Origin: Pseudomonas sp. UYIF39
GTDB taxonomy: Bacteria > Pseudomonadota > Gammaproteobacteria > Pseudomonadales > Pseudomonadaceae
Reading direction: 5' to 3'
NCBI RefSeq assembly: GCF_029963765.1
Contig: NZ_JALBYU010000001.1
Span: 372,001-436,000 of the forward strand
Length of the DNA: 64,000 nt
Shown here: piece by piece, positions 33,913 to 43,240 of the stretch
Position numbering within the stretch: the first letter of the stretch is position 1
Layout of the letters: each line of letters begins with the position of its first letter
The notes under the pieces: generated by a model
Database searches by the model: none
Told to the model about the DNA's origin: nothing
The model's input: only the letters and a program-made list of their open reading frames with translations
Translations under genes and position numbers: made by a program

Positions 33913-36002
33913 GCCGCGGCCCCAGACTGCAGCGCCAGTTTTTCACGCATCGCTTTTTTCAAACACTCCACGCAAATACCTTTTGGTGCCTGCAACTTCG
34001 GTACTTTTGAAACCGCTAGCGGCTTCGCTTGACCTGGAAGCGTTTGCATCAGCTTGCCTGCATTGTCCACAGCGGCAGCACCGGGGATCACCGGAGGAAG
34101 AATCTGGATGCCAGTGCCGGCACCCGGCCTACCGCCCGAATTAACCTTCACCTCAGCCCCGCTGATGGTCACGCCACCCGCATCAATCTTCACAAAGCTC
34201 CCGCCAGCCTTGGCCGTCAGCTCCATGCCGCCCTCAACCACAACCTTTTCCCCAGCGTTGTAGTGAATCTCCTGACCCGCCTCAACAAACTGCGCCGTCC
34301 CCACCTTCACATGCTGAGTAACGGTAACTGTCAGGTGATCATTAGCCCGGGTCTCAGTCTTGCGATCCAGATGGGTAATCCGATGTTCTTCAACCTTAAA
34401 CTCACTGAAAACATTGGCCTCAACAGTGTCGTGCCGCTCATTGCCGATGCGAATCTTCTGGTCATGCTCAATGTTTTCATCCCAATCGCGCTGGGCGTGC
34501 AGATAAATCTGTTCCGCACCTTTCTTGTCTTCAATCCGAAACTCGTTGTAACCCTTGCCGCCCGGTGAGCTGAGCGTCTTGAAGGTGCTGCGGGTTTTGT
34601 TCGCCGGCAGGTCGTAGGGGACGACGTTTTCCTTGTGGTACAGGCAGCCGGTGATCAGTGGTTGGTCGGGGTCGCCTTCCATAAACGACACCAGCACTTC
34701 CATGCCGATGCGCGGGATGGCGATGCCGCCGTAGGCGCTGCCGGCCCAGCCAGTGGCGACGCGCAGCCAGCAGCTGGTGTTGTCGTCGGCCTGGCCTTCG
34801 CGGTCCCAGTGGAACTGGACTTTGACGCGACCGTACTCGTCGCAATGGATTTCTTCACCCGCAGGGCCGGTGACGATGGCCGTCTGGCTGCCCAGGACTT
34901 TGGGTTTCGGGTGTTCGAGGGCAGGGCGGAAGTGCGCGTCCCACGGGGTGGCGAGGAAGCGGTTGCGGTAGCCCTGGTGGAAATCGTCTTTGTTCTGGGT
35001 GACGTCGCTGGTGACGTTTGCGCCGAGCACTTGCGGCTGTTTGCCTTCGTGCACCACTTCCAACAGTAGCCAGAGGTCGTTCCACTCGGCGCGCGGGTGT
35101 TCGCTCAGGGCCATGAAGTGGCCGCTGACCAGGGTTGGCTCGTCGCTTTTGCCTTCAGCAAGTTTGTAGTCGCTGCGGTGGCGTTCCAGGGCGCGGGTTG
35201 CCAGCTGTTTGCCGCGTTCGCGGTCGGTGAAGCGGCCGGGGTAGTCGTAGTCTTCCAGGTCCGGGGCGAACGCTCTTTTGGCGGCGCCCTCGGGCAGGAT
35301 GCGCGGTTTCTCGAAGTCGTAATCGCGGCGGCTGACGCGGGTGGTGCGGGTTTCCAGGCGCAGGTTGAAGCGCTTGATCACCGGTTTCTCGGCGGCCATG
35401 CCGGAGTCTTGCTGGTAGGCCACGGGCGCGAGTTTGCGGAACACTGTCTGGTCATCACCGAACACCAGTTTGTGGCCGCTGGACGAGTGCTGGAAGTGGA
35501 AGTGAATGCCTTCTTCTTCGCACAGACGCTGGATGAAATGCAGGTCGGATTCGTCGTACTGCACGCAGTAATCGCGTTCCGGGTAGATCGCGCCGAGCTG
35601 GAAGCTGTAGGCATCGGCCAGAATGCCGCGCGCTTCGAGGACCTCAGCGATGATCTTCGGCACACTTAAATGCTGGAAAATCTGCTGGTCATGGTTGTGG
35701 CGCAGGTAGGCGAGTTGCGGCACCAGGCTGATGCTGTAACGGGTCAGGCTTTTGCCGGAGTCGCCTTGCTCGATGCGGTACACCAGGCCGTGGATGATGC
35801 CTTTGCCGGTGGCGCCGAAGGTCAGGCAGCCGGGCTTGTGCAGCAACTCTTCGAGTTTCAGGTCGGGGCGGGCGCTGACCAGTTCGATGTCGAAGCAGAA
35901 CGGCTGATAGAGGGTTTCGCGACCGACGAAGCTGAGTACCTGAAGGTCAACGGAAACGCCCTCGAGCGTGAGGGAAATATGGGTTGCGTTCGCGTCCAGC
36001 AT
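33909..36002 (-). CDS. vgrG: VgrG, T6SS spike protein with short adaptor-binding tail
   Basis: 697 aa. Phage gp27-like part (about 1-370), gp5-like OB fold (about 380-470, with VTGPAGEEIHCDEYGRVKVQF) and the beta-helix spike (HDTVEANVFSEF..., GTAQFVEAGQEIHYNAGEKV). After residue about 640 it diverges from the neighbouring VgrG-Tle1. It ends in a short tail (VDNAGKLMQTLPGQAKPLAV...) containing CVEC and a helix that probably docks the DUF4123-effector complex. Residues 1 to about 635 are nearly identical to the other copy (36883..40365), as is the sequence just upstream of the start. Confidence 0.95.
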   Translation of the reverse strand: MLDANATHISLTLEGVSVDLQVLSFVGRETLYQPFCFDIELVSARPDLKLEELLHKPGCLTFGATGKGIIHGLVYRIEQGDSGKSLTRYSISLVPQLAYLRHNHDQQIFQHLSVPKIIAEVLEARGILADAYSFQLGAIYPERDYCVQYDESDLHFIQRLCEEEGIHFHFQHSSSGHKLVFGDDQTVFRKLAPVAYQQDSGMAAEKPVIKRFNLRLETRTTRVSRRDYDFEKPRILPEGAAKRAFAPDLEDYDYPGRFTDRERGKQLATRALERHRSDYKLAEGKSDEPTLVSGHFMALSEHPRAEWNDLWLLLEVVHEGKQPQVLGANVTSDVTQNKDDFHQGYRNRFLATPWDAHFRPALEHPKPKVLGSQTAIVTGPAGEEIHCDEYGRVKVQFHWDREGQADDNTSCWLRVATGWAGSAYGGIAIPRIGMEVLVSFMEGDPDQPLITGCLYHKENVVPYDLPANKTRSTFKTLSSPGGKGYNEFRIEDKKGAEQIYLHAQRDWDENIEHDQKIRIGNERHDTVEANVFSEFKVEEHRITHLDRKTETRANDHLTVTVTQHVKVGTAQFVEAGQEIHYNAGEKVVVEGGMELTAKAGGSFVKIDAGGVTISGAEVKVNSGGRPGAGTGIQILPPVIPGAAAVDNAGKLMQTLPGQAKPLAVSKVPKLQAPKGICVECLKKAMREKLALQSGAAA

Positions 36003-36053
36003 GCCTTTAATTCAGTCCTTTGAATAAGCTGGGGCGGATGGTGCAGGATTAAA

Positions 36054-36175
36054 GCGCCTCGTTCAAGGAAACGAGCCGTCAGATCCATCCCCGCCTCAAC
36101 CACCACTTTGTCGCCTGCGTGGTAGTGAATCTCCTGACCCGCCTCAACAAACTGCGCCGTCCCGCGCATGTTCAA
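36054..36175 (-). pseudogene. Scrap of a third vgrG 3' end fused to a vgrG upstream region
   Basis: About 36 codons (GTAQFVEAGQEIHYHAGDKV, then VVEAGMDLTA) match the spike region of both VgrGs but with their own substitutions (HAGDK versus NAGEK, AGMD versus GGME). The match breaks off and is joined, near 36065, to the 60 bases that also precede the VgrG-Tle1 gene (compare 40366..40430). This marks a recombination point where one vgrG was replaced or deleted. No start or stop signals; not a gene. Confidence 0.7.
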
Positions 36176-36236
36176 TTGGAGGATGTGCAGCGCGCTAGCC
36201 CGTCACCTCCAGGAAACTTTAAGGGCCAGCTCTGAC

Positions 36237-36890
36237 TTACTTCCAAGAGTCGTACGGCACACCAAACTTCTCGACATAGGCTTTGGACACATCAGAAAGT
36301 GAATCGTACTCACCGCCAGACTTACCTTCATACGGGCCGCGCGGATCAATCACGGCTTTTACCGTAGTTACCTCAATCGGTGTCATGCAAGGGCCGCCTA
36401 CCCAGACTCTGGCGATACCTCCGGGGACCAGCCTTATGCCGATTGAATCACGATAACCTGTGATCCATTTCCCATCGGCCGCGCAGAACACTTTCTCCCC
36501 CTTGCGCATGATCTCTCGAGTGGCTTCGGGGATTTTTATCACCATCAGGTAGGTTTGCGGTTCGACCAGCGATTGCCAGCGGACATAGATCTGTTGGGGC
36601 AAGTCCGCCCCTGTCACACGTTTTCCGCCTCCGGCTGGCCCTCTTTTCGGCCAACCACGCGGATTGCCGGCGTTGTTGGGAGGCGCTTGCATTGACGCGA
36701 TGCCACTCGCCGCACGTTGAAACACATGGTCCTGAATGTCGACGACATCGGCTGTTTCGATCCAGACCTCCATGTAATCAGGAGCCGAGAACCCCAGAGT
36801 CCATGCTTTGTAAGGCATTGAGCTGCTGCTAGCAAATGTGCAGCCACTGAGCAGAAAAACGACAAGAGCGATACGGATAAAATTACTCAT
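36237..36890 (-). CDS. DUF2931 lipoprotein, likely immunity protein for VgrG-Tle1
   Basis: 217 aa with a lipoprotein signal (FIRIALVVFLLSGC, Cys17) and mature sequence MPYKAWTLGFSAPDYMEVWIETADVVD, characteristic of the DUF2931 group. A conserved Cys is near the C-terminal third (GGPCMTPIEV). It overlaps the 3' end of the vgrG-tle1 gene by eight bases. Outer-membrane or periplasmic lipoproteins encoded directly after Tle lipases normally bind the enzyme and protect the cell from siblings' attacks. Immunity is inferred from position and localisation. Confidence 0.82.
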   Translation of the reverse strand: MSNFIRIALVVFLLSGCTFASSSSMPYKAWTLGFSAPDYMEVWIETADVVDIQDHVFQRAASGIASMQAPPNNAGNPRGWPKRGPAGGGKRVTGADLPQQIYVRWQSLVEPQTYLMVIKIPEATREIMRKGEKVFCAADGKWITGYRDSIGIRLVPGGIARVWVGGPCMTPIEVTTVKAVIDPRGPYEGKSGGEYDSLSDVSKAYVEKFGVPYDSWK

Positions 36891-39800
36891 TAGGATGCAC
36901 CGTGCGCACAGAGTTTTCGTCTGGTCGATTAATGAAGACGATATTCAGATCGCTATTATTTCGACTTTTAGCGGCGTTCCAGTTATCGGAGATATGAACG
37001 TAACGTTGGAACAGCAGTTCCTCCTCCTGCGGAGTCAGCCCGGTTGATTTGCTTTTCCCCTGAGCGTAGGCCATCAGTTTTTCGGAGATGGGAACGAGGT
37101 CCGCGGGTAACGCAAGTCGCGGATTTTTTTCGGGGATCTGTCGAAAAGGCACTCCATTTTCCACGGCCAGTTCGCGCATGATCCGAAAGTAGATCAAGGA
37201 CAGCTCACTGCGGACTTCGCGTTGGCTGCTGACGGCGGCATACACGTATTTCATGTTTTTTTGATCGTCTTTGTCAGTGCTACGAAACGGCACCTCCCAA
37301 GTCCGGATTTCCAACGGAAGGTTATATTGGGCCAGTTGATCTTGAAACCGTCTCAAGTCCTGCTGGGCAACCTTGTAACTGTTGGCTTCAGCGAAAGTGG
37401 TCCTTTCTTCGACCGGGCTTTTACGCGGTTTGCTGAGTAGAATGCGCTCCATCGCCTTGGGTAAATAGCCACCACCCAGGTCTGAATGCACGCCAGGCAG
37501 GACAATATCGGCCGCGCCAAGACTGTTGAGGGCAAAGTTATAACGGCGTTCATTTCGAGCCACCAATTGGACGACCTTCTTGGCCGCCTCGGGTGCCAGA
37601 TGGATATTGATCCCCGGGTTATAAGCATTATTACCAGTCCAGTCCCCCACCAGCGGATTGGCAATAGCCGCGACGGTGTCGTAAACGCCAATGAAATTTA
37701 TGGACACATCAGAATGCGGTGTCCAGGCAAAGCTATCCGACAATATCGGAGCCCCCATCGGCAACACTTTGGCGAGGATACTTTTGTTCCCCTTTAATAC
37801 CTCATTGGCAAAGTCCCTTGCCGCTGCGGAGCCACGGCTGAATCCGAAGATATCGAACTCGATTTTCGCCACCCGCTTATCGGGGTTGTTGTCTTGAAAG
37901 GTTTGGATAGCCCTGAGAATAAGCGGCGGAGTTTCTTCAGCTCGCGCCCGGACGCCCTGGGCACCAATGCCTGTACCTTGCGAAAAGGTGGAGTCAGCTT
38001 CGGTACTGCTAGTACCGATGCCATCCACGTAAACGCGCAGGCTGGCTGTCCTAGCATCAATCGGCAGAGTTATGTCCCTTTGGTCTAAGTAAAGGTCATA
38101 GAGCCGGGCGACGTTGCTGACATCATTGCCATAACTGTTATCCGGGCTACTTCCCTTTCCGTCATAACCGTGAGCCGCACAGAACTGACGAATATCTTCA
38201 GCTGCTTCCTCCAGGTTCACGTCCGGCGCAAAGCAGCCAAAGACACGCTCGCTGTTGTTGCGGTTGTTGCCCGTCCCATCGAAGAACATCCCAACACGTA
38301 AGGTGATGTCTTCCAGCTCGACCTCTTCTTCCTCTTCCTCAAACTCTTCTTCCACCGCAGGTGGTGCCGAGTCAGGAGCGACACTGAGTTTCCCAACCGG
38401 TGGCGCACTCAACAGTTGCCCCGCAATGGCAGCGGCGGCGGCACCAGGGATTAATGGAGTGAGAATCTGGATGCCAGTGCCGGCACCCGGCCTACCGCCC
38501 GAATTAACCTTCACCTCAGCCCCGCTGATGGTCACGCCACCCGCATCAATCTTCACAAAGCTCCCGCCAGCCTTGGCCGTCAGCTCCATGCCGCCCTCAA
38601 CCACAACCTTTTCCCCAGCGTTGTAGTGAATCTCCTGACCCGCCTCAACAAACTGCGCCGTCCCCACCTTCACATGCTGAGTCACGGCAACTGTCAGGTG
38701 ATCATCCGCCCGGGTCTCAGTTTTGCGATCCAGGTGGGTAATCCGATGCTCTTCAACCTTGAATTCGCTTAAAACATTGGCCTCGACCGTGTCGTGTCGC
38801 TCGTTGCCGACGCGAATCTTCTGGTCATGCTCAATGTTTTCATCCCAATCGCGCTGGGCATGCAGGTAGATCTGTTCCGCACCTTTCTTGTCTTCAATCC
38901 GAAACTCGTTGTAGCCCTTACCGCCCGGTGAGCTGAGCGTCTTGAAGGTGCTGCGGGTTTTGTTCGCCGGCAGGTCGTACGGGACGACGTTTTCCTTGTG
39001 GTACAGGCAGCCGGTGATCAGCGGTTGGTCGGGGTCGCCTTCCATAAACGACACCAGCACTTCCATGCCGATGCGCGGGATGGCGATGCCGCCGTAGGCG
39101 CTTCCGGCCCAGCCGGTGGCGACGCGCAGCCAGCAGCTGGTCTTGTCGTCGGCCTGGCCTTCGCGGTCCCAGTGGAACTGGACTTTGACGCGCCCGTACT
39201 CGTCGCAGTGGATTTCTTCACCTGCAGGGCCGGTGACGATGGCGGTCTGGCTGCCCAGGACTTTGGGTTTAGGGTGTTCGAGGGCAGGGCGGAAGTGAGC
39301 GTCCCACGGGGTGGCAAGGAAGCGGTTGCGGTAGCCCTGGTGGAAATCGTCTTTGTTCTGGGTGACGTCGCTGGTGACGTTTGCGCCAAGCACTTGCGGC
39401 TGTTTGCCTTCGTGCACCACTTCCAGCAGCAGCCAGAGGTCGTTCCACTCGGCGCGCGGGTGTTCGCTCAGGGCCATGAAGTGGCCGCTGACCAGGGTGG
39501 GTTCGTCGCCTTTGCCTTCGGCCAGTTTGTAGTCGCTGCGATGGCGTTCCAGGGCGCGAGTTGCCAGTTGCTTGCCGCGTTCGCGGTCGGTGAAGCGGCC
39601 GGGGTAGTCGTAGTCTTCCAGGTCCGGGGCGAACGCGCTTTTGGCGGCGCCCTCGGGCAGGATGCGCGGTTTCTCGAAGTCGTAATCGCGGCGGCTGACG
39701 CGGGTAGTGCGGGTTTCCAGGCGCAGGTTGAAGCGCTTGATCACCGGTTTCTCGGCGGCCATGCCGGAGTCTTGCTGGTAGGCCACGGGCGCGAGTTTGC

Positions 39801-40365
39801 GGAACACCGTCTGGTCGTCGCCGAACACCAGTTTGTGGCCGCTGGACGAGTGCTGGAAGTGGAAGTGAATGCCTTCTTCTTCGCACAGACGCTGGATGAA
39901 ATGCAGGTCGGACTCGTCGTACTGCACGCAGTAATTGCGTTCCGGGTAGATCGCGCCGAGCTGGAAGCTGTAGGCGTCGGCCAGGATGCCGCGCGCTTCG
40001 AGGACCTGAGCGATGATCTTCGGCACACTTAAATGCTGGAAAATCTGCTGGTCATGGTTGTGGCGCAGGTAGGCGAGTTGCGGCACCAGGCTGATGCTGT
40101 AACGGGTCAGGCTTTTACCGGAATCGCCTTGCTCGATGCGGTACACCAGACCGTGGATGATGCCTTTGCCGGTGGCGCCGAAGGTCAGGCAGCCAGGCTT
40201 GTGCAGCAACTCTTCGAGTTTCAGGTCGGGGCGGGCGCTGACCAGTTCGATGTCGAAGCAGAACGGCTGATTGAGGGTTTCGCGACCGACGAAGCTGAGT
40301 ACCTGAAGGTCAACGGAAACGCCTTCCAGCGTGAGGGAAATATGGGTTGCGTTCGCGTCCAGCAT
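36883..40365 (-). CDS. vgrG: VgrG fused to Tle1-type phospholipase (evolved VgrG)
   Basis: 1160 aa. Residues 1 to about 640 are a full VgrG spike, almost identical to the neighbouring copy. An acidic linker (VEEEFEEEEEEVELED, about 668-683) leads to a DUF2235/Tle1 alpha/beta-hydrolase: VGMFFDGTGNNRNN, nucleophile Ser843 in GFSRG, Asp896 in GVYDTV and His960 in PGVHSDLGGGY. Tle1 enzymes have phospholipase A activity and are delivered to the periplasm of rival bacteria. As a spike fusion no adaptor is needed, and none lies beside it. The DUF2931 lipoprotein gene overlaps its end as likely immunity. Confidence 0.93.
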   Translation of the reverse strand: MLDANATHISLTLEGVSVDLQVLSFVGRETLNQPFCFDIELVSARPDLKLEELLHKPGCLTFGATGKGIIHGLVYRIEQGDSGKSLTRYSISLVPQLAYLRHNHDQQIFQHLSVPKIIAQVLEARGILADAYSFQLGAIYPERNYCVQYDESDLHFIQRLCEEEGIHFHFQHSSSGHKLVFGDDQTVFRKLAPVAYQQDSGMAAEKPVIKRFNLRLETRTTRVSRRDYDFEKPRILPEGAAKSAFAPDLEDYDYPGRFTDRERGKQLATRALERHRSDYKLAEGKGDEPTLVSGHFMALSEHPRAEWNDLWLLLEVVHEGKQPQVLGANVTSDVTQNKDDFHQGYRNRFLATPWDAHFRPALEHPKPKVLGSQTAIVTGPAGEEIHCDEYGRVKVQFHWDREGQADDKTSCWLRVATGWAGSAYGGIAIPRIGMEVLVSFMEGDPDQPLITGCLYHKENVVPYDLPANKTRSTFKTLSSPGGKGYNEFRIEDKKGAEQIYLHAQRDWDENIEHDQKIRVGNERHDTVEANVLSEFKVEEHRITHLDRKTETRADDHLTVAVTQHVKVGTAQFVEAGQEIHYNAGEKVVVEGGMELTAKAGGSFVKIDAGGVTISGAEVKVNSGGRPGAGTGIQILTPLIPGAAAAAIAGQLLSAPPVGKLSVAPDSAPPAVEEEFEEEEEEVELEDITLRVGMFFDGTGNNRNNSERVFGCFAPDVNLEEAAEDIRQFCAAHGYDGKGSSPDNSYGNDVSNVARLYDLYLDQRDITLPIDARTASLRVYVDGIGTSSTEADSTFSQGTGIGAQGVRARAEETPPLILRAIQTFQDNNPDKRVAKIEFDIFGFSRGSAAARDFANEVLKGNKSILAKVLPMGAPILSDSFAWTPHSDVSINFIGVYDTVAAIANPLVGDWTGNNAYNPGINIHLAPEAAKKVVQLVARNERRYNFALNSLGAADIVLPGVHSDLGGGYLPKAMERILLSKPRKSPVEERTTFAEANSYKVAQQDLRRFQDQLAQYNLPLEIRTWEVPFRSTDKDDQKNMKYVYAAVSSQREVRSELSLIYFRIMRELAVENGVPFRQIPEKNPRLALPADLVPISEKLMAYAQGKSKSTGLTPQEEELLFQRYVHISDNWNAAKSRNNSDLNIVFINRPDENSVRTVHPNE

Positions 40366-40628
40366 GCCTTTAATTCCGTCCTTTGAATAAGCTGGTGCGG
40401 ATGGTGCAGGATTAAAGCGCCTCGTTCAAGGCGCAAATGCCGTAGGCGTGGACGCCTTGTGCTATCAGGAAAACCCCTAGATAAACGGTTTCGGCCAATG
40501 AATGCGGGGATGTTTCGTCATCCGTTCCTGGACATGACAGCGTCATACCCTTGCGGCGACCGTGAATTGACAGTCATATTCAGACTTTTGGAGTGGTGCC
40601 CCTGATGTTAGCGGTGTGTGTTGCACCG

Positions 40629-40724
40629 CCATCGCGAGCAGGCTCGCTCCTACAGTGGATCGTTGTTGAGCACAAAACCTGTGTTCACTGATGATCCACT
40701 TTGGGAGCGAGCCTGCTCGCGATG
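40629..40724. repeat. REPIN between the T6SS island and the mtl operon
   Basis: Inverted REP copies 40629..40659 and 40695..40724 (CATCGCGAGCAGGCTCGCTCC type). The rest of the 40366..40736 gap holds the vgrG-tle1 upstream region, part of which (40366..40430) is duplicated at 36003..36068; no gene there. Confidence 0.88.
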
Positions 40725-40736
40725 AGGGCCTTACAT

Positions 40737-41681
40737 TCAGCGCATTTCCAACTGCTGCCGATACGGCAAATCCGGCCCGGTCTTGCTGCATGTCAGCGCC
40801 GCTGCCTGCACTGCAAATTTCAACATCCCGTCGATTTGCCCGCGCTCAAGCGATTGCACACCCTCAACCGAATCCAGCTGCTGCTCGGTCAGCCAGGTAA
40901 TCAACGCCGCCTGGAACGTATCACCCGCGCCCACGGTATCGGCGATTTTCACTGAGCTTGCTGGCACCGACCATGAGCCATGGTTGCGGCTGAACACCGT
41001 AGCCCCCTCACCACCCCTGGTCAGGAACACCAACTGACAGCGATGCTGCAGCCAACCTTCAATCACCCGCTGCGGGTCCTGCTCGGGATACAACAGGCTC
41101 AAATCCTCATCGCTGACTTTGATCAGGTCGGCCAGCTCAACCAGGGTGGCAATTCGCGAACGCCACAGGTCGATATTCGGCTCAGGATTGAGCCGCACGT
41201 TGGGATCAAGGCTGATCAAGCGTTTGCCGCTTTCGCGCTGCACCAACGCCAGCAGCGTGTCGGCAATCGGTTGCACCACCAGCGAAAACGAACCGATGTG
41301 CAAGCCGCGCACCTCAGGGCCCAGTTCCGGCAGATGCTCGGCTTTCAGCTGACGATCTGCGCAGCCTTCACCCCGGAAGCTGTAATGCGGCGAACCATTG
41401 GTACCGACGGCCACCATGGCCAGGGTCGTAGGCGCAGCGAAATCCACCAGGTAATCCGCGCGCACGCCTTCATCCTGCAGGACCTGCTGCAAGCGCCGAC
41501 CGAGATAGTCGGTGGACAGGCCGGCAAACAACGCAGCCTCCACCCCCAAACGGCGCAAACCCACCGCCACGTTGAACGGCGAGCCGCCGGCAATCGCCTT
41601 GAAATTCACTTTTGAAGCCAGGCCGCTGGCGTCGTCTTCACTGAAGAAATCGAACAGCGCTTCGCCACACACCAGGTACAT
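40737..41681 (-). CDS. mtlZ: Fructokinase, PfkB family (MtlZ)
   Basis: 314 aa ribokinase-fold sugar kinase. Substrate-side motif GGSPFNVAVGLRRLG (about 33-47) and the PfkB signature with the catalytic Asp, VKIADTVGAGDTFQAAL (Asp in GAGD, about 255). As the last gene of the mannitol operon it phosphorylates the fructose released by mannitol/sorbitol dehydrogenase to fructose-6-phosphate. It follows the xylulokinase gene by 13 bases. Confidence 0.92.
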   Translation of the reverse strand: MYLVCGEALFDFFSEDDASGLASKVNFKAIAGGSPFNVAVGLRRLGVEAALFAGLSTDYLGRRLQQVLQDEGVRADYLVDFAAPTTLAMVAVGTNGSPHYSFRGEGCADRQLKAEHLPELGPEVRGLHIGSFSLVVQPIADTLLALVQRESGKRLISLDPNVRLNPEPNIDLWRSRIATLVELADLIKVSDEDLSLLYPEQDPQRVIEGWLQHRCQLVFLTRGGEGATVFSRNHGSWSVPASSVKIADTVGAGDTFQAALITWLTEQQLDSVEGVQSLERGQIDGMLKFAVQAAALTCSKTGPDLPYRQQLEMR

Positions 41682-41694
41682 AGTTATTCACTCT

Positions 41695-43191
41695 TTAAAG
41701 GGTTGCGACATGTTGTTGATAGCGTTCGTAGGCCTGCTGACAGGCCGCCACATTGTCTGCGATCGGCAAGGTTTGGCTGGCTGGATCGAGCTTCACGCAA
41801 CGCTCGCATAGGTCCGCCAGGCTGTCATCATGCCCGCTTTCCCAGGACCTGCACCACGCCGCCTGAATCGCGGCGCCAAGGGCCGCGGCTTCGCTTTGTT
41901 CGGTGCAGATGACTGGGGTATTCATGATGTCCGCGACGATCTGCCGCCACACCGGGCTTTTCGAGCCGCCGCCGATCAGGCAAATGCTGCGGCTTTGTAG
42001 GCCATTCTGGCGCAGCAGGTCCAGCCCATAACGCAAACCGAAGGTGGTGCCTTCGACTACCGCGCGGCACAGGTTGGCCTGAGTCAGGTTGGTCATCGTC
42101 AACCCCAGCAAGCTACCGGTGGCATGGGGCAGGGCGGGGACGCGCTCGCCGTTGAGGAACGGCAGCATGCACACGCCTTCGGCACCGATGGGTGCTTGCT
42201 CAACGAGGGTGTTGAACTGCTCGATATCCAGCTCGAACAACTCGCGAATCACCCCGGTCGCGTTGGTCAGGTTCATGGTGCAGATCAGCGGCAGCCAGCC
42301 ACCGCTGGAGGAACAGAAGGTTGCGACGCAAGCGTCCGGACTGACTTTCGGTTGATCCGCATAGGCGTACACCGTCCCCGATGAACCGAGGCTCATGGTA
42401 ATAGCGCCGGGCTTGATATTGCCGGTGCCGATGGCGCCCATCATGTTGTCGCCACCGCCGCTGGAGACCAGCGCCTGCGGGTTGATGCCCAGGTGTTCGG
42501 CGATGCTCGGCAGGATCGTGCCGACGGCTTGATGAGCGTCGATCAGCTCCGGCAGCGCAGCTTGCAGTCGTCCGGTGGGATCGATGTCACGCAGCAGCTG
42601 CAAATCCCACTGGCGGGTGCGCACGTTGAAATAGCCGGTGCCCGAGGCGTCGCCGTACTCGCTGCAACTGCGGCCGGTGAGCCAATAGTTGAGGTAGTCA
42701 TGGGGCAGCAGGATGCGGGCGGTGCGAGCGAAAATCTGCGGGTGTTGTTCTTTGCTCCAGAGCAGTTTGGAGACTGTGTAGCCCGGCGCGATCACAACGC
42801 CGAGGCGTTCCAGCGAGCCTTTTTCGCCACCCAGATGGGCCAGCAGACGGTCGTTTTCCGGGGTGGATTCGGTGTCACACCAGAGTTTGGCCGGACGCAG
42901 CACCTGGCCCTGATCGTCGAGCAGCACCAACCCATGTTGCTGGCCGGAAACGCCGATGCCGAGGATGTCCTGGCCGTCGACCTTTGCCGCGAGCAATGCG
43001 CGGTGGGTGGCAAGCGCGAAGGCCTCCAGCCATTGCGAGATGTCTTGCTCGCGGCGGCCATTGGCGCCACTGATCAGGCTGTGCGCGGCGGCACCCTGGC
43101 CCAGCACCTGACCGCTGACGGCGTCGAGGATTATGGCTTTGGTGCCTTGGGTGCCGCAGTCGATGCCGAGGAATAGTTGCTGGTTTGTCAT
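41695..43191 (-). CDS. mtlY: Xylulokinase (MtlY)
   Basis: Start at 43191 (MTNQQLFLGIDCGTQGTKAII), 498 aa, FGGY sugar-kinase family. Phosphate-1 motif GIDCGTQGTK, sugar-site ISGQQHG-like VSGQQHGLVLLD, and C-terminal CLIGGGSKSPVWRQIVADI with the catalytic/adenosine region. Converts xylulose, made from arabitol by the polyol dehydrogenase, into xylulose-5-phosphate. Located between mtlD and mtlZ, the order known from the P. fluorescens operon. Confidence 0.92.
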   Translation of the reverse strand: MTNQQLFLGIDCGTQGTKAIILDAVSGQVLGQGAAAHSLISGANGRREQDISQWLEAFALATHRALLAAKVDGQDILGIGVSGQQHGLVLLDDQGQVLRPAKLWCDTESTPENDRLLAHLGGEKGSLERLGVVIAPGYTVSKLLWSKEQHPQIFARTARILLPHDYLNYWLTGRSCSEYGDASGTGYFNVRTRQWDLQLLRDIDPTGRLQAALPELIDAHQAVGTILPSIAEHLGINPQALVSSGGGDNMMGAIGTGNIKPGAITMSLGSSGTVYAYADQPKVSPDACVATFCSSSGGWLPLICTMNLTNATGVIRELFELDIEQFNTLVEQAPIGAEGVCMLPFLNGERVPALPHATGSLLGLTMTNLTQANLCRAVVEGTTFGLRYGLDLLRQNGLQSRSICLIGGGSKSPVWRQIVADIMNTPVICTEQSEAAALGAAIQAAWCRSWESGHDDSLADLCERCVKLDPASQTLPIADNVAACQQAYERYQQHVATL

Positions 43192-43240
43192 GAATGCATG
43201 CTCTGCGTGGGAATGCCTCAATGGACGCTCTACGTCCGCA

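Noticed and set aside
36003..36236. Small protein frame at the vgrG scrap (MNMRGTAQFVEAG...)
   Set aside because: It is a chimera of vgrG spike codons and vgrG upstream sequence with no ribosome site; treated as a recombination scar.
38998..40032. 344-codon + strand open frame
   Set aside because: Antisense to the vgrG-tle1 gene and repeated opposite the second vgrG as expected for a shadow.
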